A stretch of DNA of 8,051 nt from Simkania negevensis (lineage in GTDB: Bacteria > Chlamydiota > Chlamydiia > Chlamydiales > JAFITR01): NCBI GenBank assembly GCA_017116025.1, contig JAFITR010000070.1, forward strand, positions 1 to 8,051, in the 5' to 3' direction. A program made the position numbers and the translations under genes. The notes beneath the pieces were generated by a model, which saw only the letters and a list, made by a program, of their open reading frames with translations, did not search any database and was not told the DNA's origin. This document shows positions 6,148-8,051 of this stretch, in pieces (position 1 is the first letter of the stretch; every line of letters begins with the position of its first letter).

Positions 6148-7960
6148 GCAACACTCCTCCCTTTCGTCCCATGCTCTCCACTTTCTTAACAACAGCAGGA
6201 TCACTCTCCAGCGGAGGGGCGTGGTGTGGCTTCATACGCGCATCAATCACAAGAGGGCCTTCACAACCCCAGTGTTTATCTTTGACAAAGCTCATTACAC
6301 CCTCAACATCTTGGGCAGGGTCTGAGCGGGTAAAAACAACCCACAACAGGTTCGACAGACTTTTAGAGACAAAACAGCTATCGTCGACGACAACGACAAG
6401 AGGAGACGACTCCCTACCCTCCCAGTGAACAAGAGCCTTACATAAGGAGGAGATCTCCTCTTTTGCTACACTGTCAGAACGATAAGGGGGTGCTTGGATA
6501 GCAACGACGCCAGGCAGAGGCATACAAGCATCTCCAAACCCTGTCGGTAAAGAGGCAAAAGGGAGGATCGAAGAAGCCAACGTCCTCTTTGGATTACCTG
6601 CAGCAGCCAGGACGAGCTTGGAGCCAGCGTTCAACCCCTTACCGCTGTAGTCGAGAGTATCCTGTGTCGTCTGTGTCACAAAATGCAAGTCCCGCGTCCA
6701 GTCCACCCGTTCAAGGAGGTGGCTGAAAAACTTGCCGACATCATCGACACAAAGGTTTGGATCATCTTCATGAGCAGCAATGAAGAGATATTTTGCTAAC
6801 GAACATTGTCCAAACCCCAAGATAGAGTGGGCCTGCGTTAACAGTTCCTGAGGTATGCGCTCTTCTCCATAAGGAAGATAGCGCTCGCTGCCGATAGCCA
6901 GCATAAGGGGGTGCACACCTGTAGCATCCACAGCATGCAACGCTTTGACACCAGGGATCTCCAGCGAGACTAAGGGTGCCGTCAGCTCATGGATGACCTT
7001 ACCAAACATCGTATCTTCCTGGGGCGGGCGCCCTACGACGGTAAAAGGCCAGATGGCACCTGGGCGATGATACACCTCTTCAACATGCATGAGGGGGAAG
7101 TCGTGAACAAGGCTGTAATATCCCAGGTGATCACCAAAAGGCCCCTCTTTTTTCACTTCACATGGGTTGATATAGCCGACTACGCAGAAGTCTGCTTCGG
7201 CAGAAACAGTATACCCATTATGCAAAGCATACCTAAACCTTCTTCCCGATAACGCCCCGGCAAACATCAACTCCGACATCCCTTCCGGCAAAGGCATCAC
7301 AGCAGCGAGAGTATGGGCGGGGTGGCCACCGACAAAAATCGCAACGCGCAACGCCTCACCCCTTCCCTTGCTAATCGCATGATGGACGCCAATACCGCGA
7401 TGAATCTGATAGTGCAGGCCCACTTCACGGTCTTTAACAAGATCACCTCCCGACATCTGTACGCGGTACATGCCGAGGTTTGAACGCATCACAGAAGGGT
7501 TTTGTTGATCAAAGGTCAGCACCTGCGGCAGGGTGATATATGCGCCTCCATCAAGAGGCCAAGAGACAATCTGAGGGAGCGCAGAGATCGTTGTCTTGCA
7601 AGAGAGTACGGGAGCACGTTTAACTTTTTTGGGCAAAGTAGTCAGTGCGGTAAAGGGGAGATGCGGTTTACGCCACAACGATTTCAATGCCGCGATAGGA
7701 TCAACCTTACAAGCAAGAAGTTCTTCCACCTTTTTGTACGTTTTACGAAAGAGAAAACGCCCCCTCTCTGGCGTACCAAATAGATTCGATACCGCAGGGA
7801 ATGGGCTCCCCTTCACCCGTTCGAACAAGATAGCAGGTCCGCCATTGGCATAGACACGACGATGGATCTCTGCCATCTCAAGATAGGGATCGACCTCGTC
7901 GGCAATCCTCATCAGATGTCCATGTCGCTCCAAATCCGCCACACATGCTTTTAAACTCAT
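6134..7960 (-). CDS. ubiD: UbiD-family prFMN-dependent decarboxylase, menaquinone type
   Basis: UbiD enzymes remove CO2 from aromatic or unsaturated acids using prenylated FMN made by a UbiX partner, which is not in this window. Family residues are present. SNLGMYR (160-166) supplies the cofactor/metal Asn161 and Arg166. His187 in YQIHRG is the likely metal-site His. E226 in PLPEG probably matches Fdc1 Glu233. EGPFGDHLGYY (272-282) gives the catalytic Glu272 and the acid Asp277, as in the EGPYGDH motif of E. coli UbiD. At 608 aa it exceeds E. coli UbiD (497) by about 110 residues, and the extra C-terminal region has VVVVDD (522-527) and DARMKPHHAPP (573-583). I associate this long form with futalosine-pathway menaquinone synthesis (MqnL-like, decarboxylating a prenylated dihydroxynaphthoate) more than with ubiquinone. 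That assignment is family inference. The ATG at 7960 has GAGG seven bases upstream. It is first in the visible operon, and its end overlaps the recB start. Confidence 0.92.
   Translation of the reverse strand: MSLKACVADLERHGHLMRIADEVDPYLEMAEIHRRVYANGGPAILFERVKGSPFPAVSNLFGTPERGRFLFRKTYKKVEELLACKVDPIAALKSLWRKPHLPFTALTTLPKKVKRAPVLSCKTTISALPQIVSWPLDGGAYITLPQVLTFDQQNPSVMRSNLGMYRVQMSGGDLVKDREVGLHYQIHRGIGVHHAISKGRGEALRVAIFVGGHPAHTLAAVMPLPEGMSELMFAGALSGRRFRYALHNGYTVSAEADFCVVGYINPCEVKKEGPFGDHLGYYSLVHDFPLMHVEEVYHRPGAIWPFTVVGRPPQEDTMFGKVIHELTAPLVSLEIPGVKALHAVDATGVHPLMLAIGSERYLPYGEERIPQELLTQAHSILGFGQCSLAKYLFIAAHEDDPNLCVDDVGKFFSHLLERVDWTRDLHFVTQTTQDTLDYSGKGLNAGSKLVLAAAGNPKRTLASSILPFASLPTGFGDACMPLPGVVAIQAPPYRSDSVAKEEISSLCKALVHWEGRESSPLVVVVDDSCFVSKSLSNLLWVVFTRSDPAQDVEGVMSFVKDKHWGCEGPLVIDARMKPHHAPPLESDPAVVKKVESMGRKGGVLHGII
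6154..6161 (-). promoter_or_regulatory. Strong ribosome-binding site of recB inside ubiD
   Basis: On the - strand, GGGAGGAG ends six bases before the ATG at 6147 and lies within the last codons of ubiD. It is the strongest Shine-Dalgarno match in the window. It decides the recB start in favour of 6147 over the in-frame GTG at 6204. Confidence 0.75.
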
Positions 7961-7967
7961 TTTTCAA

Positions 7968-7971
7968 CCTC
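7968..7971 (-). promoter_or_regulatory. Ribosome-binding site of ubiD
   Basis: On the - strand, GAGG lies seven bases before the ATG at 7960, which supports that start. It directly follows the 3' arm (7973-7979) of a possible leader stem, with one base between them. Pairing there could affect ribosome access. Confidence 0.6.
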
Positions 7972-7972
7972 A

Positions 7973-8043
7973 CAAGACTCTTTTGCATATTGCAGCTTTT
8001 CAGGCTGCCTGCAATTTGTCAGTCTTGCCTCCCCGGAGGGGAG
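7973..8043 (-). promoter_or_regulatory. Inverted-repeat-rich leader of the ubiD-recB-recD operon
   Basis: Three perfect inverted repeats lie in this short upstream region. CTCCCC/GGGGAG (8029-8034 with 8038-8043, 3-nt loop) is a compact GC stem. CAAGACT/AGTCTTG (7973-7979 with 8021-8027) is an outer stem that encloses TTGCAG/CTGCAA (7990-7995 with 8009-8014). GCAGC/GCTGC (7992-7996 with 8004-8008) competes with the inner stem. A transcript starting to the right would carry this fold just before the ubiD ribosome-binding site. Alternatively, a weak promoter (TTGCAG, 19-nt spacer, TATGCA at 7989-7984) lies inside the region, in which case most of the structure would not be transcribed. I do not recognise a known riboswitch, and no terminator U-tract follows the stems. 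Confidence 0.35.
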
Positions 8044-8051
8044 AACGCGAG

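Noticed and set aside
8029..8043. GC-rich hairpin CTCCCC/GGGGAG considered as an intrinsic terminator of an upstream gene
   Set aside because: No T-run follows the stem on either strand, so it was kept only as part of the operon leader.

Overview
The window is almost fully coding. One gene lies on the + strand at the left end (104-868). Three genes lie head to tail on the - strand and fill the rest, read right to left as ubiD (7960-6134), recB (6147-2644) and recD (2647-842). The only non-coding stretches are 1-103 and 7961-8051. I see no tRNA, rRNA, CRISPR array, insertion sequence or prophage gene.

The three - strand genes look like one translationally coupled operon. ubiD and recB overlap by 14 nt, with the recB ribosome-binding site inside the end of ubiD. 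recB and recD overlap by 4 nt (ATGA). RecB and RecD carry every helicase motif I expect, and RecB also has an intact C-terminal nuclease, so the two should supply the motor and nuclease subunits of a RecBCD double-strand-break repair enzyme. The RecC scaffold is not in the window. UbiD is a long (608 aa) prenylated-FMN decarboxylase of the type I associate with menaquinone synthesis. It has no known functional link to RecBD, so the pairing is most likely positional.

The + strand gene encodes an unrecognised 254-aa membrane protein with two paired hydrophobic regions. Its 3' end overlaps the 3' end of recD by 27 bp, convergently. No terminator fits between them, and the best terminator-like hairpin for it lies antisense inside recD.

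The organism is uncertain. Three things make a chlamydia-like bacterium (phylum Chlamydiae) my best guess: a RecBCD-type enzyme, a long menaquinone-type UbiD, and a small protein whose paired hydrophobic hairpins recall inclusion-membrane proteins. The two enzymes alone also fit other phyla. I did not find an obvious undescribed system. The points most worth checking are the unknown membrane protein, the structured ubiD leader, the absence of recC beside recB/recD, and the antisense terminator in recD.
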